A stretch of 64,000 nt of DNA, taken from positions 5,084,001 to 5,148,000 of the forward strand of contig OX442319.1 of the NCBI GenBank assembly GCA_949358305.1, read 5' to 3'. The notes below the pieces were generated by a model. That model was given only the letters and a program-made list of their open reading frames with translations. It was not told where the DNA came from and searched no databases. How positions within the stretch are numbered: the stretch's first letter is position 1; every line of letters starts with the position of its first letter. Positions 1 to 10,421 of the stretch are shown here, piece after piece. Source of the stretch: Strigamia acuminata (lineage: Eukaryota > Arthropoda > Chilopoda > Geophilomorpha > Linotaeniidae). A program made the position numbers and the translations under genes.

Positions 1-63
1 GTCAGGTAATAGGCCTAGGTAACATAAAACGTAATATTTTATTGATTTTTAATTTATTGATAG

Positions 64-231
64 GACGAAAAGTTGTTGGAAGCGCTGGAAAGTGGTAAAA
101 GACTCAGTTGTCCTGCGTCGGCTTCGATTGACATTTACAGTTACGTGATGAAGCGATGCTGGGACGCCGATCCGGAAGTGCGACCGAGTTTCACGGAACT
201 GGTGGCGGAATTTAAAAATATGCAACTTTGA
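64..231 (+). CDS. Protein tyrosine kinase, C-terminal exon (partial)
   Basis: This is the last exon of a gene that begins left of the window. An acceptor AG at 62-63 opens 55 codons ending in TGA at 229-231. The peptide is the end of a protein kinase C-lobe. A helix containing LESGKRLSCP is followed by the invariant CW...RPSF motif (CWDADPEVRPSFTEL) of helices H and I, and the protein stops 14 residues after the RP. CW plus RPSF is typical of tyrosine kinases. The GKRLSCP segment is closest, from memory, to Syk/ZAP-70/Shark and less so to JAK, but the exon is too short to assign a subfamily. A polyadenylation signal AATAAA lies near 472. The kinase C-lobe call is secure; the subfamily is not. 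Confidence 0.85.
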   Translation, partial: DEKLLEALESGKRLSCPASASIDIYSYVMKRCWDADPEVRPSFTELVAEFKNMQL

Positions 232-1856
232 AGTGATACCAAGAGCTGAAAATTTAAATTCATTTTTACTTATTTTAACAATCTTGTAGATGTGAATATT
301 AGTTTAATTTTGCAGTATTATCAAGTACAACCATTTGTGATATGTATATATTTTTTTACTTATAATTTCTCGGATTTTAACTAAAATGTGCATATGATTC
401 TATTGCGTCCCCATAATTTTTTTTTTAGCGATTAATTGTGTTATTTGTATATATAAAAGTGCATTTTACGGAATAAATATGTAATGCAAGTTGCACTGTC
501 GTTCGATTAATTGATTGGCATTATGCATAAAGTGGCTTTTAGTGCCATTTGTATGAGACTTTGTTCTGTTTGCAATGGTTTAAAATTGTTATTTCTGTAA
601 CTATAAAACTTGTTATCGCATTAAAATATAAAATTTAAGCTAGATTCTCGTTAATTGACAACCACATAACACCAGTTAGTCGCCAAATAGGTCCAGATAA
701 TATTGAAATGATAATATTCAGTCAAAACAAATCGTCATTTAAATCTTACAATAAATTCAGTCGATTCTGAATGAAATTTCGAGTAAAAATAAGTCATACA
801 CCATATTCAGTATAAAAATTAAATATATATAATAAACATACTTGTAGTTTATTATCAATATACAATTTAATTCACTCGTAAGCCTTAATTTCGACAAATT
901 GCACATCAACCGTAAATAAAATCAAATTTCTGCCCGCTGCTTGGTGCCTGAGCGGCAGTTAGGCCTATCCCGAATGAAATTTCGAGTAGAAAGATTGAAA
1001 AATTTGGTCTAATGGGTTCTGACGACAAAATGATTGGACTAAATGATGTTATGACCCCTTTCATTTATCATTGTGTTTGTGATTTACTGGGGTCAAAGGT
1101 TTTCAACTGATGTTACTACTTGTGATCAACTCAATTCAACAAATGAGGTTATTGTGATTGGATTTGATTTACGGTTGATGTGCAATTTGTCGAAATTAAG
1201 GCTTAAATTGTATATTGATAATAAACTACATGTATATTTATTGTTACAGTATTTCTGTACAATGTCAACTGTTTTTCCATGGGTCTTTGGTATATAACTA
1301 TAATAAAATCATAGAAATGCGTTATCTACTTTTATCTTTCTGTATTTAAAAGATTGAGCACGACCTCAGCCTGAAAAGGTCAAGTTCATTGAAAGAAAGG
1401 TCAAAAAGCAAATTAGCTTTCAATTCTTTGTCAACACAAACACAAACAAACAGAAGTAATAAATAATTTCACAAATTTAACTAAAATTTCAAAAATTAAT
1501 TTTATGCCTTATTTATTCATTTTTTATTTTTCATTAAAAATAAAATTTCTTCTAATATAAGAAATGACTCCTACAATTCTGCAAATTAAAATTTCTTTTT
1601 ATTAAATAATTCATTCAACCACCCACACATTCTTTAAACCTAAAACCAATGATAAAATTCCATTCTAACACGTTCACACCTGTTGAGCAAGACTTGTTCA
1701 CTCATCAACCACACGTCCAACTTTGATTGGTCCACGACTGACCCCAAAACTCCATTCCCCAATCAAATGACTCTTTCAACCCACCCCTCACTTTTCCACA
1801 TATAAATACCCTTTCTTTCCCTTCATTTCTACAACCTCACCAGCACCACCAAAACA
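232..1856. other. Intergenic stretch with a fold-back repeat
   Basis: It holds the 3' UTR of the kinase gene and the promoter of the glycine-rich gene. I see no convincing coding exon. The short open frame at 1073-1297 lies inside one arm of an inverted repeat and is not a gene. A TATA-like box (TATAAATA) sits at about 1801, some 55 bases before the glycine-rich start codon. Confidence 0.6.
842..1235. repeat. Fold-back (inverted repeat) element
   Basis: The left arm (about 842-930) reads TTGTAGTTTATTATCAATAT and later GCACATCAACCGTAAAT. The right arm (about 1158-1235) is its near-perfect reverse complement: ATTTACGGTTGATGTGC and later ATATTGATAATAAACTACA. The arms are about 80 bp and the spacer about 230 bp. 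This is the shape of a fold-back MITE or decayed DNA transposon. No protein-coding capacity is visible. Confidence 0.75.
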
Positions 1857-2863
1857 ATGAAGACCTTTATTGTAAGTACAACATTTCTTCAGAATTTCTT
1901 TCCTTATTCTCTCTTTTATTTAATTCAAATTCCCTATTTTTCCAAAAGCTTCTTGCAGTTTTCTGCATCTGTGCGCTCACCTACATCACCGCCTTCCCAC
2001 AAGGAGGCGGCGGCGGCGGTGGAGGTTACGGAGGTGGAGGCGGCGGTGGCGGCGGAAAACGTCGTCGTGATGTTGCAGCAGTCGAAGAAGAAATACAACA
2101 CGTCACTCCAATTAAAAACGCGACCGAACAAGACAATTTTACCGAAGCTGAGCGTGTGAAAAGGCAAGGAGGCGGCGGAGGCGGCGGAGGAGGTGGCGGA
2201 GGAGGCGGAGGTGGTGGCGGCGGTGGCGGCGGCGGCGGCGGCGGTGGCGGAAAACGTCGTCGTGATGTTGCAGCGGTTGAGGAAGAAATCACCGAGCAAG
2301 ACGATTCTAGCGAGGCGGAGCGTGTGAAAAGACAAGGCGGAGGAGGTGGCGGTGGAGGTTACGGAGGTGGAGGCGGCGGTGGCGGCGGAAAACGTCGTCG
2401 TGATGTTGCAGCGGTTGAGGAAGAAATCACCGAGCAAGACAATTCTAGCGAGGCTGAGCGTGTGAAAAGGCAAGGCGGTGGCGGAGGAGGCGGAGGTTAT
2501 GGCGGCGGCGGCGGCGGCGGAGGGGGTGGTAGAAAACGTCGAGATGCGTACGAAGAAGAAGATGAATATTATGACGATTCGCCGTGCACCGATGCTGAAT
2601 GTGAGCGCAGGAAACGACAAAATGAGGCGGCAATGGCGACACACGTTTCTGCGTCGAAAACTGAAGTTGTGAAATCGGATTCGCAAAAGGTCGAGGCTGG
2701 TCTTCACATAAACAGTGTGCCGTATAAAATTCGGACCTCTACGACTGCCAATCGTCAAAAGAGGGCTGGTGGAGGAGGTGGTGGTGGTGGAGGTGGTGGT
2801 GGTGGAGGAGGTGGTGGAGGAGGTGGTGGTGGTGGCGGAGGAGGAGGAGGTGGAGGTCGTTAA
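1857..2863 (+). CDS. Secreted glycine-rich multi-peptide precursor
   Basis: There are two exons, 1857-1871 and 1949-2863, giving 309 residues. The join encodes MKTFILLAVFCICALTYITA, a textbook signal peptide, so the protein enters the secretory pathway. The rest alternates long glycine runs (some broken by one Tyr) with acidic spacers such as DVAAVEEEI and TEQDNSSEAERV. Each block is bounded by dibasic or polybasic sites (KRRRD, VKRQ, RKRRD, RQKR), the pattern of a precursor cut by furin-like convertases. About five glycine-rich peptides would be released, several starting with Gln. A C-terminal linker has EEEDEYYDDSPCTDAEC. It could be a cuticle or silk-like protein, a glycine-rich antimicrobial precursor or a secretion component; I do not recognise the family. 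The GC-rich, GGN-repetitive codons suggest replication slippage. A TATA box lies upstream and AATAAA at about 2940. Confidence 0.85.
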
Positions 2864-3286
2864 ATGCCAGTTGTGTGAAGTTGTAAATTTTAAAAGAATT
2901 TTTTAAAAAATGCGCTGATGTAAAATTATGGGAAATACGAATAAATGAAAATTTTGATTGTTTTTCGGAAAAATGTTTTTTATTTTTTTAAATCAAATAT
3001 TGATTAAATAGTGGAAAAAAAGAGGAAATGCAGTTTTGCACACAATATAAGTTTTACAATTGATATTGAAGTTTTGTACTGAGTTAATTACAGTTTTGTA
3101 CGGTTAATTGCAGTTTTGAATGGTTAATTACAGTTTTGAACCGAATTAACTGCAGTTTTGCACGGAATACTGGAGTTTCTGCACTTAATATTGCATTTTT
3201 TTTATTTAATATTGCATTTTTCCACTTAACTTAATACTGCATTTTTTCACATAATATTGCATTTTCCTAATTAATATTGCATTACA
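2864..3286. other. 3' UTR and short A/T repeats, no gene seen
   Basis: It contains the 3' end of the glycine-rich gene and then an imperfect repeat of TGCAGTTTTG/CATTTT blocks (about 3027-3290). I see no open coding exon. Confidence 0.55.
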
Positions 3287-3975
3287 TTACGGAAAATATT
3301 GATAATCGTTATAATCGTCACCTGAAAGAAAAAAAATTAAATCTTTAATCATAAACTCCATATGTATAACCACATAAAATACTTGTAGGCATTGTATTGC
3401 TATTTCCCGATCCAGAATTATTTTTTCTACGCCGTCTACGTTCAATATCATCAAGCGATGCTGCTACCTCATCGTGATCTCTACTTACTGATTTACAAAA
3501 TAAAAAACAAACTTGCTACAGTGAAAAACATTACAATCCCTACAAACAAACCTGTCCAGCGATCACTGTAATACCACAAACACACAATCAACGTAATTAC
3601 AACTACAGTCAATAAAATACAAAGAGAAATTGCAATAATTCCAAACCATCTGTAAAAAAAACAAATTATTTTTTGTGATAATTTCAAGAATTAAACAATC
3701 CAAACCGATTTTTATCGTCTAATCTCCACGACTCATTTTTTGAAGGATTTTTAGCAGTTATCAGACTGCAATTGAGTGAACAATGACAAGTCTGACAATA
3801 CGGACAAGGCGCTGGAACTGGACGACCTAAATTTAATGATAACAACATTATTTAATAAACTTGTACGTACTTGTAGTAAATCATCGCACTCACCGCATCC
3901 TCCGCAATTATTCTTATATCTTTCAGGATCCAGATGTTGAATATGTCCTAACGGATAACTCATGCTGTTTTTCAT
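3287..3975 (-). CDS. Small cysteine-rich single-pass membrane protein
   Basis: Five short exons on the minus strand keep frame: 3894-3975, 3706-3826, 3552-3649, 3383-3487 and 3287-3321, for 146 residues. The protein starts MKNSMSYPLGHIQHLDPE. It has a cysteine-rich segment (CGGCGRPVPAPCPYCQTCHC), an NES glycosylation sequon, then one strong hydrophobic helix (FGIIAISLCILLTVVVITLI). The basic tail (RRRRRK) ends DDYNDYQYFP. There is no obvious signal peptide, so the Cys-rich part may be extracellular (type III) or cytosolic. If the last intron is retained, exon 4 instead runs to a stop at 3345-3347 and ends GYTYGVYD. I do not recognise the family. It is head-to-head with the second glycine-rich gene: the two start codons are 97 bp apart, so they may share a promoter. 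Confidence 0.65.
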
Positions 3976-4059
3976 TCACTGTTAAGGATACAATAACACA
4001 ACCGCGTGTCATTGTCACGTCACTTTAATTATTGAAGCACGTAAATACACCAACTGCAG

Positions 4060-4738
4060 AATCGGTTTAAAAATGTTCACCGATCAAGACAATTTTACCG
4101 AGACTGATAATGTGCAAAGGCAAGGCGGTGGCGGTGCTGGTAAAGCCGGCGCTGGTTATGGAAGTGGAGAAGGCGGTGGCGGCGGCGGTGGAAAAAGTCG
4201 AGATGCGTACGAAGACGATGATGAAAATTATGACGATTCGCCGTGCACCGATGCCGAATATGAGCTCAGGAAACGACAAAACGAGACGGCAATGCCAACA
4301 CACATTTCTGCGACGACGACGGCCAACGGTCAGAAGAGAGCTAGCGGAGGCGGCGGCGGTGGAGGCGGCGGAGGACGTGGAGAGGGAGGAGGACGTGCAC
4401 CTGGAGAAAAAAGCGGAGGAACACCTGGAGGTGGAGCGGCTGGAGAACGTGGCGGAGGAGCACGTGGAAGACGTGGAGGAGGAAGAGGAGCACGTGGAGG
4501 AGGAAGTCGTGGAGGAGGAGGACGTGGAGGCGAAGAAGCGGGAGCACGTGGAGGAGGTGGAGGTCGTGGAGGAGATGGAGGACGTGCGGGAGAAGGAGGA
4601 CGTGCGGGAGAAGAAGGACATGCGGAAGAAGGAGGACATGGAGGAGAAGGAGGAGTGGGAGGTGGTGGCGGTGGCGGCGGAGGTGGAGGTGGAGGTGGCG
4701 GTGGCGGTGGAGGTGTAGGTGGCGGTGGTGGTAGTTAA
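4060..4738 (+). CDS. Glycine-rich paralogue, apparently lacking its signal-peptide exon
   Basis: The open frame begins at ATG 4073 or just upstream, after a possible acceptor at 4058-4059, and ends at TAA 4736-4738. It matches the C-terminal half of the glycine-rich gene at 1857-2863: DQDNFTE, SRDAYEDDDENYDDSPCTDAE, KRQNETAMPTH and a NGQKRA site before the last glycine block. Their 3' UTRs are also alike (CCAGTTGTGT through AATAAA). The last block differs: it is built of GGRG, GGRAGE and GEEGH units and is Arg/Glu-rich. No signal peptide is visible in this frame and I found no upstream exon supplying one. It is either a 5'-truncated duplicate that decayed or a gene with a distant first exon. 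A cytosolic product cut at dibasic sites would make little sense, so I favour a pseudogene-like duplicate. Confidence 0.55.
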
Positions 4739-5404
4739 TTCCAGTTGTGTAAAGTTATATAAAATAATTTTGAGGAAAATGCTTTGATGTGAAATTATGT
4801 GCAATACGGATAAATAAAAGTTGTGATTGTTTTATCGAAAAAAAATTGTAGTATTTATTTATTTATTTATTTAAATTAAATTAAATTAAATTAAATTAAA
4901 TTGATAAATGAAAACTGCAATTCTGTTCAACTGACGCCGGCTTCCCTGCACTGCTGCAATGAAAACCACAACAAACATTCACAATAATTTTTTCGGACTA
5001 AAACCACAGACAAATATGCATAAATAACAACATTCCACGATTAATTACACAACAATCGACTATCCTTTTACTACTTTCGCTACATTGTATTCAACTATCC
5101 ATACAAAATCCTTACAACTATGTAAATATCGACATTAGATCAAACTTCAAACTCTCTTCCATTATTTATCTCCAGATTATCTCCGCAGATTAAAAGAAAA
5201 CATCAAGAAAAACCGCTCACCGCCTCAAACCAATCCCTCAGGCTCAACCCAGTCGCACCACCATTGGCCACTCACCAACTACTGACCCCTCACTACACGT
5301 GACCCTTGCACAGACCACACGACGCGACTTCCAGACGAACAGAGTTGAAAAACCACACAGCTGCACTCACCGACAAACTCCGCTCCAAAAACCAACAACA
5401 AAAA
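4739..5404. other. Intergenic, no gene seen
   Basis: It carries the 3' UTR of the glycine-rich paralogue (AATAAA at about 4811), an AATTA-type simple repeat near 4870-4900, and the 5' region of the CTRP-like gene. No further coding exon is apparent. Confidence 0.5.
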
Positions 5405-7085
5405 ATGACCACAACCAATTTCACGTCACCACTGACCACCACGCTCCTTCTCATATTCGCCATCGTCCGACTGACCACAACCGCGGCCCAAATGGACGAA
5501 ATCGACCAACAAGAAGTGTCCAAACCCCCAGTAAGTAAAAAAAACCTTCGAAAAACCCAAAAACCCAAAACCCAGCGCGACCAAACTCCATTAATAGAGT
5601 GAACAATTATTCCCAAGTTGACTTACACCTGTCCTTTTGTGACTGATCCGCTTCCCCGCAGCGACCCACCTTCCTCTTTCCCTCTCGTAATTACCCTTTC
5701 CCCCCACCAACATCTGCATGCACACAAAACCGGTGGGCAATTGACAAATTCCTGTCAAATCCGTGACTACACGTCAAATTCCACTCTCCGCGCGCACCTG
5801 TCCAGCGATACAGCGATTGCGACTAACTTTTTACGTGTCTTGTCAATAGGTGCAGAGGATTTTCGACCCCCACTCGAGCTGGTTGGCTTTTGTTCGCAAT
5901 TCAAACCGGGCCACTAATCGACACAGAATCAAGAGTGGGGGTGGTGGTGGTGGCGCGAAAAAACAAGGAACGCTGGTAGGTGTTACAACAGGTGTCGCAC
6001 TGTCGCCCTGCAGACATTTCATGATTTCACTTAAATTTTATACTTTTTCGGAGATTTTTTAAGTGCAATAACCGACATGTCGCGTCTTTCTGTCTAGCCT
6101 ATGCCGCCATCTGCGGGTCCGCGGGGTCCGCAGGGACCACCCGGCCCTCCTGGTCCTCCTGGCGCAAATATCACCAAAGAGGTTTTGCTGAATGAGTTCC
6201 GGGAATTGGTCAAAGGTGGGTTGTTGCATTCCGCGAGGTTTTTCGGGGTGATTCATTGTTTTTTGAGCAGAAGTGGCTGAGAAAAGGATGGAGGCGTTCT
6301 TGGAGCCGGCAGTGCGGGGTGATGCGACGGTTTTGGAGGATGTGGACAAGAAGAAGTCGTTTGGGGTTTACATGCCGCCGTTGTTCGATTTGGATAGTGC
6401 GGTTATATTGCCGAAAGTGACTGCGGGGTTTTTTGGGCGATTGGCCGAAGTGGTGACGGTGCAGAAGAAGAGTTTGTGCGAGTTGAAGGAGTTTCATGTG
6501 GTGAGGGTTTTTTTGGTGGTTTTGGTGGAGTTTTGTGGTAATTTTTTGTTTTTTTAGCCGTTTGGGGACGGTGCGTTTCAGAGGAGTGATGGAAATGGCG
6601 ATGTTTTGGCGGATGGGCAGTACACGATAAACAGAACGGGGATTTATCAAGTTTTTGTTAATTTGCATTTTCGACTGAAGAGGAAGAAGGTTGAGAGTAA
6701 GAAAGGCGCTTTGCACGTGCTTGTTTGTATCGATTCGTTGTGTCAGACTAATGTGTAAGTTTTTGTGGATAAAATTTGTGGTTTTTAAATTTTTTTAATT
6801 TTTGGAATTATTTTTTAGGGCTTTGGAGTCGGTTTTGGGGGCTGAGCAACTTGGTCAGCATTTCTCGCTTTCTGTGGCTGGTTTTCTGCATCTTCAAGTA
6901 AGGGAAAAAAATTATTTTTTGGAAAATATTTTTTTTTAATTTTTTTTTAGATTTTTTTGTTTAATGTTTTTATTTTTATTTTATAGAAAGGACAATTCAT
7001 TTCAGTGATGATTGACAATGATACGCGAAATTCACTCAGTGTTCAAGCTAATTCGTACTTTAGTGCTATTTTGAGTGGACTGTGA
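5405..7085 (+). CDS. Secreted C1q/TNF-related protein (CTRP12/adipolin-erythroferrone type)
   Basis: Seven exons join in frame to 324 residues: 5405-5530, 5850-5975, 6098-6215, 6271-6500, 6558-6754, 6819-6897 and 6987-7085. Order: a signal peptide ([15 protein letters not shown]), a segment [15 protein letters not shown], a Gly-rich basic linker, a short collagen-like run ([17 protein letters not shown]), a helix [13 protein letters not shown], then a C1q/TNF-like beta-sandwich. CTRP12 and erythroferrone share this layout, including the LL-EF-ELLK helix after the collagen repeat and a CIxSLCQ motif (here CIDSLCQTN). The strand [14 protein letters not shown] and the end [11 protein letters not shown] also match. 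In vertebrates these are secreted hormones acting on metabolism or on BMP signalling. That this protein is secreted is clear; a metabolic role in this animal is only inference. Cysteines are few, as in the family. Confidence 0.87.
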
Positions 7086-9823
7086 TCAACTTTTTGTTTT
7101 TTTCAATTTTTTTAAACTTTTTATTGATAGTTATTTAACAAAGTTTATATATATAATTTATTGTGATATACTCTAGTGTCCCTTGTATTTTTTCCTTGCC
7201 GGTATCGTCATGTAAAAATAAAAAAATAAAACGAAAAAAAATATTTTTGTTTAAATTTTTTAATTTCTCTTGGGAATCAGTGTCAAAATAAAATCAAAAA
7301 ATTAAATTCCCGACTCCCACCGAAACCGATGAACCCACTCTGAGCGCCGAAAGTTGAGTGACCCTCAAGTAAGTCACTCCGACGTCGCAAACAAGATGGC
7401 GCGCCGTAGTGAGCCAATTTGTGACGAGTTTTCTTGGGTTTCGGCGTTTTTACTCGACTTACCGAGCGGGGATGTCATGATAGTATTCAAGTAGCCTTGA
7501 TAGTTGATATTTATGTGAAATTCCGGCTCCCATTGGTTGGGAAATATGCGATTCAAACACTGCGCTTCATAGTCGTCGCCATTTCCTGTTCCTCTGATGT
7601 TTTTAGCGGGACTTTCCTGTTCCGCTCAGAAAAAAAATTACTAACTATTACAGATTAGATCAAAATTTTGATCAGAAATTTGAGAATTCCAGTCAAAATT
7701 ACGCCGTATTATGTCTTTCTTTTTATGTGTTTAATTAAATTGAAGAAAATAAAAATGTGTAGCTGATTTTGGGATTGAACTCGGTGTCTAATTGTCTATG
7801 TCGACTAAAAAGACAAATTATTTGTGTTCAAATGAAGATTTATTTCAGCATAAAATATTGTTTGGAATCAAAAGGTAAGACAATGCTTGTGGGTTAACCC
7901 AACAGAGTCGGAGAGTCAAAGTCAGAGTCAAAGTCAAAGGCAAAGGCAAAGTCAAAATCAAATTGAAGTCGAAGTACCCACATGGCTACGCTTACCAGGA
8001 ACTTTTTTTCACACAAACATCTTATATGGAAGATTTTATGTGCCATATTGTCGTTTTATAGTTATTTGTCGAGCGCAAGTCACTTGTAGCGCGTGGTAAG
8101 GAAATCGTGTATTGGCTTGTGTGGTTTGGTGCCATCTGATGGAAGCAATGAGTCAGTCTCCTTTGGGGTTATCCATAAATGATGTCATGATAATTGATAT
8201 TTATGTGAAATTCTGCCTCCCATTCTCCCATTGGCTGGGAAATATGCGATTCAAACATTGCGCTTCATAGTCGTCGCCATTTCCTATTCCTCTGATGTTT
8301 TTAGCGGGACTTTCCTAAAAAAAATCACTACAACTATTACAGATTAGATCAAAATTTTGATCAGAAATTTTAGAATTCCAGTCAAAATTATGTCTTTCTT
8401 TTTATATTTTTAAATTGAAGAAAATAAAAATATTTAGCTGCTTTTGGGATTGAACTCGGTGTCTATGTCTTCTCCTCACATTCGACTAAAAGGACAAATT
8501 GTTTGTTTTCAAGTGAAGATTTATTTTGTTTTTGTGGATATTGGAAGAAGAAAAAATATATATTTCAGTATAAAATATTGTTTGGAAGCAAAAGGCAAGA
8601 CAACGCCCGTGGGTTAACCCAACAGAGTAGGAAACAACAGAGCAGTAGTCGAAGTACCCACATGGCTACGCTCACCAGGACGTTTTTCTCACACAAACAT
8701 CTTATATAGAATATTTTATTTATGCGATATTGTCGTTTCGTAGTTATATAGTGAAAAATTAGCGATAAAATAGCTGAAATTAGCTATTTAATAGCTACGT
8801 AACGCTAGCTAGTGATTGAAACAAGTAAAATCCTTCAAACTGCTGTTTATTACGCCTAATATATCACCTAGCGCCATGTACGAACAATGTTTCAAACTTA
8901 TAATCAATACTGACATGTGACATCACATGTGATGTTTCTAGCGGGACTTTCCTGTCCTGCTCAGACAAAAATCACTAACTATTACAGATTAGATAAAAAT
9001 TTTGATGAGAAATTTCAGAATTCCAGTCAAAATTACGCCATATTAATGTGTTTATTTTTATTTGTTTAAATTGAAAAAAAAAAAATATTTTGCTGCTTTT
9101 GGGTTTGAACTCGTGTCTTCTCTCAACATTCGACAAATTATTTGTGTTCAAAGTTCAGGTGAAGATGAAATTTGTTTTTCTGGATATTGGAAGAAGAAGA
9201 AAATATATATTCAGCATAAAATATTGTTTGGAAGCTAAAAGGAAGACAACGCCTGTGGATTAACCCTACAGAGTAGGAAAGTCAATGTCAAATGCACATT
9301 CGAAGTACCCACATGGCTACGCTCACCAGGAACTTTTGCTCACACAAACATCTTATATACTGCAAAAATATTTTATACGTGCGATATTGTCATTTCATAG
9401 TTAAAATTAGCGATTTAATAGCTACCTGACGCTAGCTAGTGATTAAAACAAGTAAAATCCTTCAAACTGCTGTTTATTACGCCTAATATATCACCTAGCG
9501 CCATCTGTGAGCAATGATTCAAACTTATAATCAATACTGACATGTGACATCACAGCAAGTTTTTAGTTGTTTGCTAAATAGTTCACGGATCCGTCCTAGG
9601 AGGGTCTTGGTGTGTGTCAACTTTACAACTGTTTTTTTGATCAATTTAGAAACAAACGAAGCCATCCGTGATTAATTAGGAATATCCACCAAACTAATTC
9701 ACAACTAATTTTCTTTTGAAATCAAAGTGAACGACGCAATAAGCACTAAATGCAGTGCTAACTTTTAACAAGGGGAGCCAGTCTGTCTCTACCAGCGAGT
9801 AGCCATTACGAGCAGAAAACAAT
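7086..9823. other. Long non-coding interval with three tandem repeat units
   Basis: It holds the CTRP-like 3' UTR (AATAAA near 7217-7231) and then the threefold duplication described separately. Close to the AJUBA start (9560-9823) is ordinary sequence, probably its promoter and 5' UTR. No coding exon was found. The ORFs here are short and differ between the copies. Confidence 0.55.
7475..9550. repeat. Three diverged tandem copies of a ~0.6-0.7 kb non-coding unit
   Basis: Landmarks recur in order at about 7475-8100, 8180-8760 and 8930-9400. They are TTAGCGGGACTTTCCTG, CACTAACTATTACAGATTAGA, GTTTGGAA(T/G)CAAAAGG, GGGTTAACCCAACAGAG, TACCCACATGGCTACGC and CACACAAACATCTTATAT. A second block, AGTAAAATCCTTCAAACTGC followed by TATATCACCTAGCGCCAT, follows copies 2 and 3. 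The copies differ by small indels, so the duplication is not recent. No intact ORF is shared between them. Confidence 0.85.
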
Positions 9824-10390
9824 ATGGAATTTAAAAGAGGCCAGACACTCGATTTCGAAGATTTCGCCAACGACGCTTCGAGAATAATGGAGGATCTGAG
9901 TTTGTTCGAAGTACCGTCGAGAGAACACTTTTTAAATTCGGCTACACCCAAACGGTCGGACACTTCGGCCTGTGAGGATTTCGTGAAGAAACGAGATCTG
10001 TATCTAGCGCAACTCAACCCCAAGCAGCCGTACGGGATTTACCCAGCAAATGGGGTTGGCGGCGGCCAAATATCGATCGATTGTCAAGGGAGCCCGTTCG
10101 TCGCTAGACAGGCGAGTGCGGAGGCCGCAAATAGTCTGAAAAATACGTCGAAATCGCAGTTGAGCGATGGATCTTTAAGTCGGGCCGATAAGTTGGTGAA
10201 TAATATTCATCCAGGGTTTAGTTACGTGCATGGGGTCAGCTCTCGGACTCCGAGTCCGCGGTCGAGTGTGAGCGGCGGTTCTGGTAGGAAATGCCTTTTC
10301 GGTCGTTGGCAACCGCAGTGTGTGTTATGTTCAGTCCGTGTCAGAATTTGGTTTGGAGCGGAAATTTTTTAATTTTTAATTTTTTTGTGA

Positions 10391-10421
<31 letters not shown>

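Noticed and set aside
2026-2758. Minus-strand proline- and alanine-rich ORFs over the first glycine-rich gene
   Set aside because: Reverse complements of GGN codons. The plus strand has a signal peptide, intron, TATA box and polyadenylation signal.
7760-7830. tRNA-like or SINE-like segment (reverse complement of GGGATTGAACTC resembles a B box)
   Set aside because: No A box or cloverleaf could be found at the right distance; copies in the other two tandem units do not fold either.
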